The notes beneath the pieces were generated by a model. The model did no database searches and was not told where the DNA came from. It was given only the letters and a program-made list of their open reading frames with translations. From NCBI GenBank assembly GCA_920105625.2, contig OV050030.1, positions 75,803,900 to 75,867,899 on the forward strand: a stretch of 64,000 nt of DNA. Reading direction: 5' to 3'. Numbering within the stretch: position 1 is the first letter of the stretch; each line of letters starts with the position of its first letter. Of the stretch, positions 44,741 to 56,956 are shown one piece after another. A program made the position numbers and the translations under genes. The stretch comes from Clusia tigrina. Lineage: Eukaryota; Arthropoda; Insecta; Diptera; Clusiidae.

Positions 44741-47300
44741 TTTAGTGCAAAGCTCGTGGATATACAATATTTATTGTTTTATCATCTGGTATATAAATGA
44801 ATAAATTGCTTGGTTTTCCAACTCTTGAGTCCGCACCATACAATTCCATGAGAAAAGTACGGTCTATTAGAATGCAAGTAGCACCGGAAATTGTAGTCCC
44901 TATATTGTTAGTGGAAGTACATCATCTCCTTATTATTATCCGGTTATTATTGTCGCTTCAGTTTAATATTGTGCTCCACTTTTTTATACCAAATCTATTA
45001 CCATTATACAGACGTGGAGGATCAATGTTTCTTAGTTAAATAATAGGCACACAAATTTTTAATTTTAATCTGTGTGGTTGGGATTCTGGCACATCGATTG
45101 AATTCAAGATTTAATTGGATAGTTGACGGAATCATCTTGATTTATGGGAGTATCAATTGAGTTGTATATAACTATGTTTCCAGCAAATGGATTAAAATTA
45201 ATATTGTTTATTGATTCGACTTCTGAATTTTTGGGGTCAAATAACCATTGCCGATTTTCATAATTGCATTCAATTTGTGGAAGTATTCAATTGAATAAAT
45301 TCATCCATATTCAACGCCAACGTAGAAACCCATTTGGTAATTTGAGGCACTTTCCTGTGTCGTCGACGGTCATTCTTCCATTTCTCAAATCCAATAAATG
45401 CTTTGTAAAAGTGATCCCCCGTTCTGGCGCATTGCAGTTGTACACGCATATTTGACGTTAATTTCAACACATTTCCGTTGCTTCAAAGGGAAGAAAATTT
45501 CAAGTACGCACGTAATTCATCTACGGGTGTGGATCGCAGAATTACCGGCGCTGTTTGACGAAAATCTCCTGCCAATAAAATCAGAGCACCGCCAAATGGT
45601 TGTGTGTTGTTTCGAAGATCTTGTAGTAATCGATTACGCGCTTCCAATGATTTTTTTTTTGTGCCATCATACGTTCATCCGAAATAATGATTTTAAAGTT
45701 TTGCAGCACTTTTTACATCCCACAATTCTTTTCATATTTCATATTAGATACTCTGTTGTATGCAAAATTCAGTGGTAACTTGAGTACTGAATAGTAGAGT
45801 GCTATAGTTGTGGCAATTTTTCTGCTAGGAGTGCTGTTATTGCAGTTGCATCATAATCGCTTCTCGTCGCAGATCTCTGTCAATCATTCCAACTTAATTG
45901 TGAGTTTTATTCATAATCGCCTGTCTATCTGTCTTCGAGTTCAATCAGTGTTTCGTTGTACATTGTTTCCACAAGCGATGTAATATGTCATCGATCATGT
46001 CATTGTTGAACTGGTTCCACAATTCTTTTGGTCATGGGAAACATGTCACCAATATAATTGCAAATAATGCACGTATCTTCTTTGGATTAATAGTCTATAG
46101 TTGTATTCTAATGTTGCCTCCTAGTGTGGGTCATTTTCCAGCAACTCTATCTTTTGGCACGCTTTCCACGCTTTGACCATTGACAGAAAAATATAGCATT
46201 CTCAAATAGAAACACTCATCGTTTTGTGGGTGAAAAGTATACAATCTGCCAATTGTGTCAGAGCAATACAAATTTTGCTATCCATCAACTGTTGGTCCTT
46301 GTGATTTCATTGTTTTCATACCGTACCGGAAACATTGCCATATCTGATCCTTTCGTCACGTATTTACAAATGTATTTTATGGACTTGAATGAATTCAGTA
46401 TTCCACATTGATGTGTACTTTAAATGTTTTCGACAGCAATGGACAGTATGGTACAATCCACCGGCTTTCCACATCGAGAAAGCGCATGTTTAAAACAATC
46501 ATTTGACATTCATCATCCACCGATCGTCTACGGTATAGAGTATATCTAGCAATGTCTGCCATCGTTTCTAGTTGCAATTGGCGTGGATATTTCCTCGTGT
46601 CATTTACTATGATTGTGGATCGATAGTGCCGCATGGTACATGAATCATAATTTTTGTGACAATATTACACAATTTTGGGTCTACGTTTCGATTAGATATT
46701 TCCGCAGAAATAAAACCATCGATAAGATCAGCGTTATTTTCTCTTTCAACCAAATGAGAATATGGTATGAGGCAATCATCGTATCTCGTATATCTATAAG
46801 TATTCAGTTTGTCATTACTTTTTGACTTTTCGTTGTTTATGAATTTTAATACATACGTGTTGATCTTGATTTATTTACCGAATATTGAAATGATAACCAT
46901 CTTTGCAGTACGGAAAGATGATTCGATACTGAAGAGCATCATATGATCGATGCGTTTTCGATAATCTTTCCAGATGTTCATTTTCATTTCGTCGGCTATG
47001 TCTCATTGAGCCGCTTGATCATTAACCAATAATATTGCCACGTCATTCATAGTCGGTGCATTAAAACCACGAGGATGTTGCCCTACCAGTGTTTGTCTCT
47101 GTGAATTTCTATTCTGTGAACATGGGATGCATTTGCATTCGATCTTTCGTTTGTTTGAACAATCGGACCAACTGATTCTTATCACAAGCATAATTTGCAG
47201 TTTAGCGACTAGGTGCTTGTTTGTGTTTCTATTATTGCGACATCGTTGTTGCACTTGATCGCTTTCATCTGAATCTCCCATGAAATATATCTCGAAATAT
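44741..47300 (-). pseudogene. Helitron Rep-helicase, minus strand, decayed
   Basis: This is a Helitron RepHel protein reading from about 47281 to the stop at 44743-44741. 'QHPRGFNAPTMNDVAILLV' and 'KTHRSYDALQY' (47080-46900) mark the Helitron-like N domain. 'FISAEISNRNVDPKLCNIVT' and 'YTLYRRRS...RWIVPY.PLLSKTF' (46750-46410) belong to the Rep part. The expected HUH histidine motif appears eroded near 46780. The helicase follows: 'ILLAGDFRQTAPVILRSTP' (about 45590), 'LKLTSNMRVQLQ' (45470), 'APKNSEVE'-like and 'SIDTPINQDDSVNYP' (about 45150). The C-terminus is 'RVGKPSNLFIYIPDDKTINI' (44830-44760). The Rep middle and the nucleotide-binding loop are missing or unreadable. Helitron termini were not identified. 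Confidence 0.82.
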
Positions 47301-47345
47301 TTGTGTGCCGTGAAATATTTGCCATTGTGTACGAAACGTTGACAT

Positions 47346-48602
<1,257 letters not shown>

Positions 48603-48689
48603 AAATCTTTTCACCAGTTTCCTATTTAGCCTGAAGATTTTCCAAAAATAGCTATTATTACGCCTTTCGGACTTTATTAGTTCACATAC

Positions 48690-49085
48690 ATTATGTTCCG
48701 TCTTAGAAATACAGCCCAGACATTCCAGCGCCAAATTCATGAAGATTTCAGAGGCTTGGATTTTGTCTTCACATACCTCGACGACGTTTGTATAGCATCT
48801 TCTACGCTAGAGTAGCATGGAGATCTTCTTCACCAAGTACTTCGGCACATTGAAGAAAATAACTTTACCATAAACATAGAAAAATCTGAGCTTGCAGATG
48901 CTGAACTTAAATATCTCAGATATCGAATTTGCAGCGAGGGCATCGGAACGTTTCCGGAATGCATTCATATATATTGTTGCTTCCTACAATCGTCCTATAA
49001 TCGCAAAAGAATTGAAAAGATTCTTGGCGATGATTACTTTCTACCGCCGTTTTATACATTACGACGATGAAATTAAATTTAATTT
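48690..49085 (+). pseudogene. Gypsy-type reverse transcriptase fragment
   Basis: Translated pieces give 'NTAQTFQRQIHEDFRGLDFV' and the active-site variant 'TYLDDVCIASS' (48700-48800). They continue with 'QVLRHIEENNFTINIEKSEL' and, in another frame, 'KELKRFLAMITFYRRFI' (about 49005-49060). This last matches the start of the Gypsy RNase H connection. One stop and one frameshift are present. It ends where the sequence turns AT-rich before the next TA tract. It is a different Gypsy lineage from the one in the palindrome. Confidence 0.78.
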
Positions 49086-49153
49086 TAGTTAAAATTAATT
49101 TAATTTTAGTAAGTAAAATTGTGAATTAAAGCGAATAAAATAGCAGCTTGAGA

Positions 49154-49171
49154 TATATATATATATATTTA

Positions 49172-49260
<89 letters not shown>

Positions 49261-49290
49261 TTATTTATTTATATATATACGAGTATATAT
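49154..49290. repeat. (TA)n / TTTA microsatellite
   Basis: This is a TA tract with TTTATTTATTTA blocks at both edges and a TACGAGTATATA end. Confidence 0.95.
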
Positions 49291-49333
49291 ACAAAAATAA
49301 TATTCTCGACACAAAATAGTTCGTCAAAAGCCG

Positions 49334-49594
49334 TTGCTCTCTTCAATGAATATTAAAAAGAGGACGAATCTTGCTATTGCAAACGTTTCTAAGCCAATGG
49401 AGTACTGGAGAGATGTAGCTTTCTCCGATGAAACAAAAATTATGTTGTACTATCACGATGGACCCAATAAATTTTGGCGGAAACCGCAAACAGCACTGCA
49501 GCAGAAGAATAAGATCCCCACTGGGGAGTTTGGAAAGTTGTCGGTTATGGTTTGGGAATGGATTTCAGTGGAATGCGTTGGTGAATTAATATAG
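49334..49594 (+). pseudogene. Tc1-like transposase fragment
   Basis: This open stretch of 86 codons reads 'KPMEYWRDVAFSDETKIMLY', then 'NKFWRKPQTALQQKNKIPT' and 'GKLSVMVWEWIS', closely following the Tc1 pattern (…FSDESKF…WRKP…GGGSVMVWGCFS). It includes only the first catalytic Asp and is cut at the junction with LOA-like sequence near 49590. Confidence 0.8.
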
Positions 49595-51932
49595 TGGAAA
49601 AAGCCATCCAGCAGAAAGATTTCGCATTAGCGGCGTTCATTGACAATTTAGGTTCAGAGCCGACTTTATAACACAGAATAGAAAGGAAGTGTTGGATATT
49701 AACCTGACCTTCGATAATTTCGCGAATAATGTAAAAAGATGGAGAGTTTCGAATGAAAATTCCTACTCTGACCATCGTTATATAGAAAAAAATTGAACTT
49801 CCCAGTCTTTTCAATTAAGACGTATAGAAATATACGGAGAACTGGGGAAAGTACAGGAAGACTCTCAGGGCCTCGCTGCCACGGAATCTCCCGCCTGACC
49901 CCACAGAGCATGTGGAATTAGACGGGCTGATTAATTAGTTAAGCAGGGCCTTGAATAGTTCATTTACAGCCGGGTGCCCTATTGTAAAACTGAGAGGCAA
50001 GAATAAACCACCTTGGTGGTCAATGGACTTAGGCCTTCTCCGGAAGTCTAATAAGCGCTTATTTAACAGGACTAAAACTTCGGGTCTGCCCTCGGACTAG
50101 GAAGCCTACAAGGCTGAGCTAAAAATGTACAAAAAACAACCAGAACTGGGTAACGAGAGTCCTGCCAAAATTATTGTAGGGATGTGGAAGAAACCTCGGA
50201 AGCAGCTAGACTAAGAAGAATCCTAGCGATGACACCACACAACCTGGCTACCGAAAAGGTGCGGGTGATGTGTGGAACGAATCGAGAGAGGAATCTTTGG
50301 ATCTACTCTTAGAGGGTAATAACTCGATATCTAGGGGCAGGCAGTCTGACATAATAAATGCGATAGTTATAGTCGAAAAAGTTCAGGGGGCCATTAACAC
50401 TTTTGGTCCATACAAATCTCCGGGTCCGGATGGAATTTACCCAGCAGAATTGCAACAATCACGGGACATAATTACCCACTGGGTTGTGGCTGCAATTAGA
50501 AGCTGTCTTAGCCTGGGATATTACCCTAAGATGGAGGGAAACGAAGGTTTCCTTCATACCCAAAATGGGCAGGTCCTCACATGTAAATCCTAAAGACTTC
50601 AGACCAATCAGTCTCACGTCTTAAAACATTGGATAGATTGATGGATGCACACTTACGGGAAGTTATACCAAATGGTTGACTCTCCTCTGCTCAACATGCA
50701 TACACGAAGGCAAATCGACAGAGACGGCGTTACACATACTCCTTGGTGTAGTGGAAAAGCCATCCAGCAGAAGGATCTTGAAATGTAGGCGTTCATTAAC
50801 ATAGAAGGCTCTTTTAACAATATAATTGCGAACGCCATTACGGGAGGGATAAAAGCTCCGGGCGTTGATCCTAATGTGGTTGCACTGATAGAGACTATAC
50901 TCGTCAGCAGAAAGGTAACTGCCAGCTTAGGTACCTTCACTTTAATCATAAAGGTATGCGGAGGTACTCTGCAGGGATAAGTTTTCTCCCCCTGCTCTGG
51001 AATTTGGCGGTAAATTCCTCACTGCTAGCCATAGAGAGGGGGTTTCCATGTCATCGCCTATGCTGACGATTTGATAATTGTGATTAGAGGGAGATATCCA
51101 AACACTCTTATGGATACTTTCCGCTCTAGCATGGCCACGGTTACTTTTTGGACGGAAAGAAGGCGATTGGGGTTAACCCCCGATAAAATGGAATTAATCC
51201 TCTTCTCTAAGAAAAATAGATCTCCTACGGTCACCACGCTAACACACAAAGGTGTGGAAATTCCTATGAAGAAGACAGTCAAATATTTGGGACTAGTACT
51301 AGATAGGAAACATATCTGGAATCCCAATATTCAAGAAAGAGTTAGAAAGGCCAATATTGCAATATTGCCTAATATTGGTTCCGGGACGTAGGGATATTAA
51401 GGGGAACTGTAGGGCTGATAACTTAGCAAGACGGGGCGCCATCCTTCCTTTATGCACGGACAGATACGAGGTTGGAATACCAATTGTTACCTGTATGCTG
51501 ATGCTGAAGGATAGGGTCGTGCGTGAGGTAAATGGGTCTTGGGCACAAGAGGGCACTTCCTTAACGACTAGGCTAATGTGGTCGTAGCTTAATAATAGGA
51601 AATCTAGAGACATAACTATTCGGCAGGCCTGCTCTCAGGCTGGGAGTATTTTCTCATGAAAACTGCAGAAGTTGTGGGGATTCGGAGCAGGCGCAGACTG
51701 TGGAACATCTCTTCTGTAGGTGCCCCACTATGGCTAGAAGCAGAGCGGGTTTTTAAGCAAATACGTTTTTAACTCTCTTACAGAAGTGCCTGGCGCGAAG
51801 ATCAAATAAAACATGCGCTTTATTATTGCTTCGAAATTTTTTGACGAGTAAATCAGAGGTACGTTGTTATGCGATCACAATGGACCCATGGTGGTCTGTA
51901 TACCGGCTACCACGATAACCTAACCTAACCTC
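49595..51932 (+). pseudogene. Rearranged LOA/R1-like non-LTR element with CCTAA tail
   Basis: The first piece (49595-49655) is an RT fragment ('VEKAIQQKDFALAAFID'). It is followed by the end of an endonuclease ('NENSYSDHRYIE', about 49750) and a linker. RT proper comes next: 'FGPYKSPGPDGIYPAELQQS' (50400-50460), 'GKAIQQKDLE' again at about 50750, 'AYADDLIIVIRG' (YADD at about 51059-51070) and 'KTVKYLGLVLDRKHIWNPNI' (51270-51340). A jump then leads to an RNase H end ('VPGRRDIKGNCRADNLARRG', about 51380-51440) and a Cys-containing tail. The element ends in CCTAACCTAACCT near 51916-51932. The repeated 'AIQQKD' segment shows an internal rearrangement or two overlapping fragments. There are many stops. 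Confidence 0.8.
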
Positions 51933-51939
51933 TGTATAT

Positions 51940-52290
51940 ATACTGTGCTTCGCTTTTGTATATTTAATGAACAATATGACACATCTAATCAAGAACAGCG
52001 TGATATAATTAATCGTGTCATTCGTGAAATTCCATTTCATGATACTGGCTCAAATGTATTGTGTTTGACCGTCATGTAGGTTGTGGAAAATTTTGTGTCC
52101 AACCTGCCCTTAGTCATTGATTCAATCCACTCAACCTTACATGTATAGCAACTGCCTTCAGTGGTGTCGATGTTGCTCTTTTAATTGGTGGCAAAACGTT
52201 ACATAATGCTTTTAAGTTGCCAATACCCATTTTAAAAACTTCAGTAGCAAATATTTATATACATAGTGATTATGCTAGGTATATAATGTC
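51940..52290 (+). pseudogene. Helitron helicase fragment (motif I-III region)
   Basis: In shifting frames this reads 'FNEQYDTSNQEQRDIINRVI' near 51965, then a degraded nucleotide-binding loop. 'AFSGVDVALLIGGKTLHNAF' and 'KLPIPI' follow near 52155-52230. This is the same part of the helicase as 40650-40800, and the two nucleotide sequences are alignable. A second Helitron fragment is therefore present. Confidence 0.7.
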
Positions 52291-53180
52291 ATCATCGTCA
52301 TCATTACAGAGAGAACAGCGAACGCGACGGACGTGTTTTTAATTTAAATTGTATTATTTGGTAATTAATTTGTAAAATGCTGCAAATTCATATCACCTTT
52401 TGTTTTATAACTAAACTAAGAAACGTTTAATAAAAAAAGTTTAAGGGAACGAATGTAAAAAATTAAACTCTAAATTGATGACAGTGAGTTTTGGGCTTAT
52501 TTCAATTACATAGCAACATAAATGAAGCATTAATTGTAATATTTATTACACATGATCGTTCGGCGCTCTCCGCCGCCGGTGTCAGCAGCGACAGTATACG
52601 CATGTGTTAATGACACAATGACACGGTCCTCCCCGCTTGATGGCAGAATAAAGACTGTTAGCGCTCAAATACCTGTAAACAAAGCTAGCCAGATATGCAA
52701 ACTGAAACATTTAACGCGGAGCTCAATCACATAACCACTAACGGCGTAAGTATTCCGCAAGATAATACAAAGTCTGTGAAGAAAATAAAACAGCGAACTC
52801 TGAGTGAAGGCAACAACTGTATATTTCCAACTGTAAGTTCAGTAAAGCACAACAACACGATGATATCATTGTAAGCTGTAACTGACACCTCCCATGGAGC
52901 TCTAAATGCTTGTCTCCCGCCCCCTCTGAATCGTTAGTAATAAATATTCAAGGAATCACGCTGCAACGCACAAAGTACAAGTAGAACTCAGAATGATAAT
53001 AATATTTATTCTCTTATAAATGAACGAAAACTAAAAGTGGTCATACAGACAGGTATGGAAGTCAAGCCCACAGCAAGCAAATATGAAAGTTGCAAAATTT
53101 TAGGAAACTAATTGAATCGGCTCATGAAAATCACATCACACCTTTATCCCAAAATTGATTTGCACTACTCACAAATATAG
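52291..53180. other. Probable Jockey leader and ORF1 start, not clearly coding
   Basis: The sequence has no clear motif. From about 52690 it probably belongs to the 5' part of the Jockey-like element that follows (short polar stretches rich in Asn, Thr and Lys), but the ORF1 start could not be set. Confidence 0.35.
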
Positions 53181-53880
53181 ATGGTAACAATAATGAAAAA
53201 CTCCAAAAGCAACCAAAACCACCACCAATTTATCTTCGAGAACGTGACTCCAACACTCTGCAAAATTCCCTAGTCTCTGCAATCGGTCCCAACAATTTCC
53301 ATGTAATTCCAATAATCAAGGGTAATATTCATGAAACCAAAGTTCAAATTTACGACGAAAATAACTACCTCAAAATTGTGGAATACCTCAATAAAAAAAA
53401 ACAATATTATACTTATCAACTTAAAAGTAGTAAAGGCCTGCCTGTAGTTTTGAGGGGGATTGAATCTCATGTAGAAATCAGTGAAATTCGGGAAGAACTG
53501 TCCGAAGAAGAATTTCAAATAAGATCCGTGTACAATATACACTACAAAAATAAGATTCCACTATCACTCTTCCGAGATGAACTACAACCAGCCAACACAA
53601 AGCTCATGAAATGTGAAACACATCCTACTTATAACCTTCGCTATATTCTGCTTAGAAAGACTCCAAAAATGTTTTGCTCCAGTTCAATGCCAGAATTGTC
53701 AAGAATTTGGTCACACCAAAACATATTGCACACTTCCCACTGTGTGTGTTATTTGTGGTGAACTGCACTCATCTCAAAACTGCGCGAAGTCTAAAGAAGA
53801 TACAAATGTTAAGAAATGCAGAAATTGTGGAGAAAGCCATTAAGTCAACTATCGAAGCTGCCCTGTATATATAAATATCA
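53181..53880 (+). pseudogene. Jockey-clade ORF1 (Gag-like) with zinc knuckles
   Basis: This is the nucleocapsid-like ORF1 of a Jockey-type non-LTR element. The N-terminal RNA-recognition-like part reads 'PPPIYLRERDSNTLQNSL'-like sequence, 'HVIPIIKGNIHETKVQIYD' and 'FYTYQLKSSKGLPVVLRGIE'-like segments (53220-53470). It is followed by 'EISEIREELSEEEFQIRSVY'. After a frameshift near 53660, three CCHC knuckles follow: 'CQNCQEFGHTKTYC', 'CVICGELHSSQNC' and 'CRNCGESH' (53690-53843). The last is followed by a stop. An Arg-to-Asn-type loss and one frameshift make it non-functional. Confidence 0.8.
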
Positions 53881-54164
53881 AAAAAAAACTCACGCCACAG
53901 CAAAGACAAAAAAAATTAAGTCCTAAAAAATCAGTACTATTCCCATAAGAGAACCGGAACCGAGGGTAAATTCTTATGTTAATATACTCAAAGGAAATCG
54001 TCCCCTAAACAATTCAAGTGAACCAATCGTTAGAAAAATCATTGCAAACATTCATCTATGACACAAATCATGTACTCTATGCAAAATGTGATGCAAGAAA
54101 TGAAGCGAAATCAAAACATGATATTACAATCAATCAATCAATTGTCAAAACCATAAACCCCATA

Positions 54165-54895
54165 AAAATCGCACATTAGAACGTAAACGGTGGAACCCAG
54201 CACATGTGTGAGCTCAAACATTTTCTAAATTCAAACTCTATTGACCTTATGCTTCTTCGGAAACACATCTCACTCAGAAAATTAGCTTCAATATAGATGG
54301 ATATAACATCTATGATACCAAACACCCTAGTGGCAAAGCTCATGGTGGCATAGCAATTTTCATTAAAAATAGAATAAAGCATTTCCCAATGCAAAATTTC
54401 AGTACTGATTATATTCAAGCAACACATATTATACTCGAAGAATATGTAAGTGGACAAATATTATCAGCAATCTGCTGCCCACCCAAAGGAAGACCAATAT
54501 AAGCACTTCTTTAGTACTCTCGGTAATAAACTTATCACCGCTGGAGATTTCAATGCAAAACATACGCATTGGGGCTCTCGCCTAGTAACTCCAAAGGGGA
54601 GAAGGCTATTATCTACGATAACCAAACTAGGGCTGGACGTTTTATCTTGTGGTAACCCCACATATTGGCCTACAGATAAAGGTAAGATACCCGACCTTAT
54701 AGACTTAAGAGTCGCTAAAGCTTTACATAACATTCACTCCCAAGTACAACCAAAGACAATATACTACAAAGATATTACATCGTTCTATTCCCTCAACGAA
54801 ATGAGTTAAAATTGCGTGGCTGATTATGGCAAAATTATTAACTCAACACCCGAAGTGTGCTCGGCAATGCAAGAGCAAAACCTGTATACAGACAT
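54165..54895 (+). pseudogene. Jockey-clade ORF2 endonuclease, truncated
   Basis: This is the N-terminal apurinic-type endonuclease of the same element, in several frames. It shows 'NSNSIDLMLL' with a Glu/Thr-His motif region (54225-54265), 'GGIAIFIKN'-like sequence near 54345, and the catalytic 'AGDFNAKHTHWGSRL' near 54540-54585. It continues with 'SCGNPTYWPTDKGKIPDLID' near 54650-54710. The sequence stops matching after about 54895, before the reverse transcriptase, so the 3' half is missing. There is no poly(A) end. Confidence 0.8.
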
Positions 54896-55899
54896 TCTGG
54901 TTTTTTCCTTTTGTTACGAGTTCTATATATCCATGTGTGTTTATTACTAAGTGCGAATGTTTGTATGCTTGCTTGCAGGTTCACGGCATGCATATGTGTG
55001 TATGTATATGAATGTGGGTATATTATTTTTTTCTTCTTTATTTTTGAATTTGAGACGATTTTAATCATAGCAATCGAAGACGATGCATTAGCTTTCTGTC
55101 AGCGGGCCGGTTGTAGTGTGTACTGTTGTGTACATGCATTTTGAGTGGCTGTAGGAAAAGAAACAATCAGCCAAGTCGACTTTGTTAACGCCTGCACACA
55201 TGTTATTCAGATATATAATTATACAAATATTCTTATTCGGCAGTGTATAATATTAAATGTAATCAAGAACCATGGTTCTTTCTAGTTTAAATAATATAAA
55301 TGTATTCATGGTTCTTTCTAGTTTAAATAATATAAATGTATTTATTTCACTTCATTTTTAAAGTTTACTCGTATGTTAGTAATTATTAATTAATAAAAAA
55401 CATTCGTTAAAATGTGGAACAATAAAAGTATATAAACAAAATACATTGCTTAGTCAATCGAGGCAGATACATTAAGGGTTATAAGTTTAATGTTATAAGT
55501 TTATAGTTTATATAGCTTTGCAACATATAATTTTACAATGAGGATTAAATTAACCCAACTTTTTCATGCTGATTGTAAATCAACCTGCTGTTATATTTAA
55601 TGTCGAAATTACATGTAAAGAAATAATGTATTGTGAAAAATGATTACAACATTTGCAACCCATATACGACGTTAAATAAAAACCGTTATTATGAATGCGC
55701 TGCAAGTTCAGGCATTTTAAATATTTCATGCATTGCAACAGTATGCCACGGTGGAAATGCGTAGCAATTCAGTAATATTTTGTTTGCATACTACCGAAAA
55801 TGTAAATTTGGGGATTTTTTTTATTTGTGTTCCTTTTTTTGGTGAGAGGGATATATAAAAGTATTGTTTTTATATACTGACATAACGGTTCACTTTTTA
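54896..55899. other. Unassigned stretch with a small tandem duplication
   Basis: No gene recognised. A unit of about 36 bp containing ATGGTTCTTTCTAGTTTAAA is present twice in tandem at about 55268-55340. Confidence 0.5.
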
Positions 55900-56602
55900 G
55901 GCCCAATACACATTATTCGTGCCGGTCACATGCCAATCACGTTCAGACGGAACGCACAGTATTCACATTATCCATTCACATGCCAGTCACAACTTCTCAA
56001 ATGCGGATGCTAATGCCAGCTTTATGTGTTTGTGGCATATAATTCCAAGGGAAACTTCAACCAAATAATTTTTTTTTTATTGAAGCCGCTGTAATGCACC
56101 GACTGTAAGTCAAAAAAACTTTCATGGCTTCGCACCAACTCAACCAACTACTCGTCTGAAATTTATAAAATGCATACTCATGCATACTCGTATATATATT
56201 TTGTACATATATAAAATTAATATGAAATAATAATACGAATCTACGTATGTTGTACAATGCTAACTATTCTTTTAAAAAATGCCCGCAGTAGGAGAGAAAA
56301 CAAGAAAAACAAATAAAAGTTAAACGAAGCGGATGGCGTCGATCGTACTTATTCCACACTCACACATCCCTACTCTAGAACGCGTAAAATTTCATCTGAA
56401 CGCAATCCACAAGCAAGCGATGCATTCCACACTGCCGTTCAACCTTCGGTCAAGTATTATTTTTGAAAAAACCGTGGCGGTCTTGCATGGACTGTGACTG
56501 GCACGTTTCCGATAATGCGAATACTTCCTCTTAAAAGCAATTAAAGAATATTTGACGGATGCTTGACTGACCGCGACCGGCACGAATGGCGTGTATTCGG
56601 CC
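55900..56602. mobile_element. Non-autonomous DNA transposon (MITE-like) with long imperfect TIRs
   Basis: The left end GGCCCAATACACATTATTCG and the right end (reverse complement GGCCGAATACACGCCATTCG) continue as imperfect inverted repeats for about 110 bp. They share TTCGTGCCGGTC at the tip and, further in, AGTATTCxCATTATC and GTGCCAGTCACA. The inside is non-coding. A target-site duplication is not evident. The superfamily is unknown. Confidence 0.7.
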
Positions 56603-56879
56603 ATAATGTGGAAGTTTTTTTGACTTGTGGGCTATGAGGAATATCAGAATATCATTCTGTAATTAGAAATAGAAGTTGATTTATTATTTCATAATTAAAA
56701 TATGTGGCAAAATTTTGCTGTGAAAAATTGTATAAACCAGAAATTTACTGGAGTAAGCTTTTTTAAAGTTCCTAGGAAAGACAAACAAGATTGGGAACCT
56801 TTTTAAAATGTGATTTAACGGATAGTACCAATCAGAGAAGACAGAGAAAGAAAAGTATTTTTCGCTGCCAGAGTCCGTG

Positions 56880-56956
56880 CGGACACACCACGATTTTGAG
56901 TGAATTCACCACGATTTTGAGTGGATTCACCTTGACTTTGAGTGGATTCACCTTTT
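56880..56956 (+). repeat. 21-bp minisatellite within the THAP region
   Basis: The unit ACCACGATTTTGAGTGAATTC repeats three times with small changes and is followed by a partial fourth unit. It interrupts the THAP-like coding sequence. Confidence 0.85.

Noticed and set aside
51916..51932. Telomeric repeat array
   Set aside because: There are only about three CCTAA units, located exactly at the 3' end of a non-LTR element. Flies also lack TTAGG telomeres, so it is better explained as an element tail.
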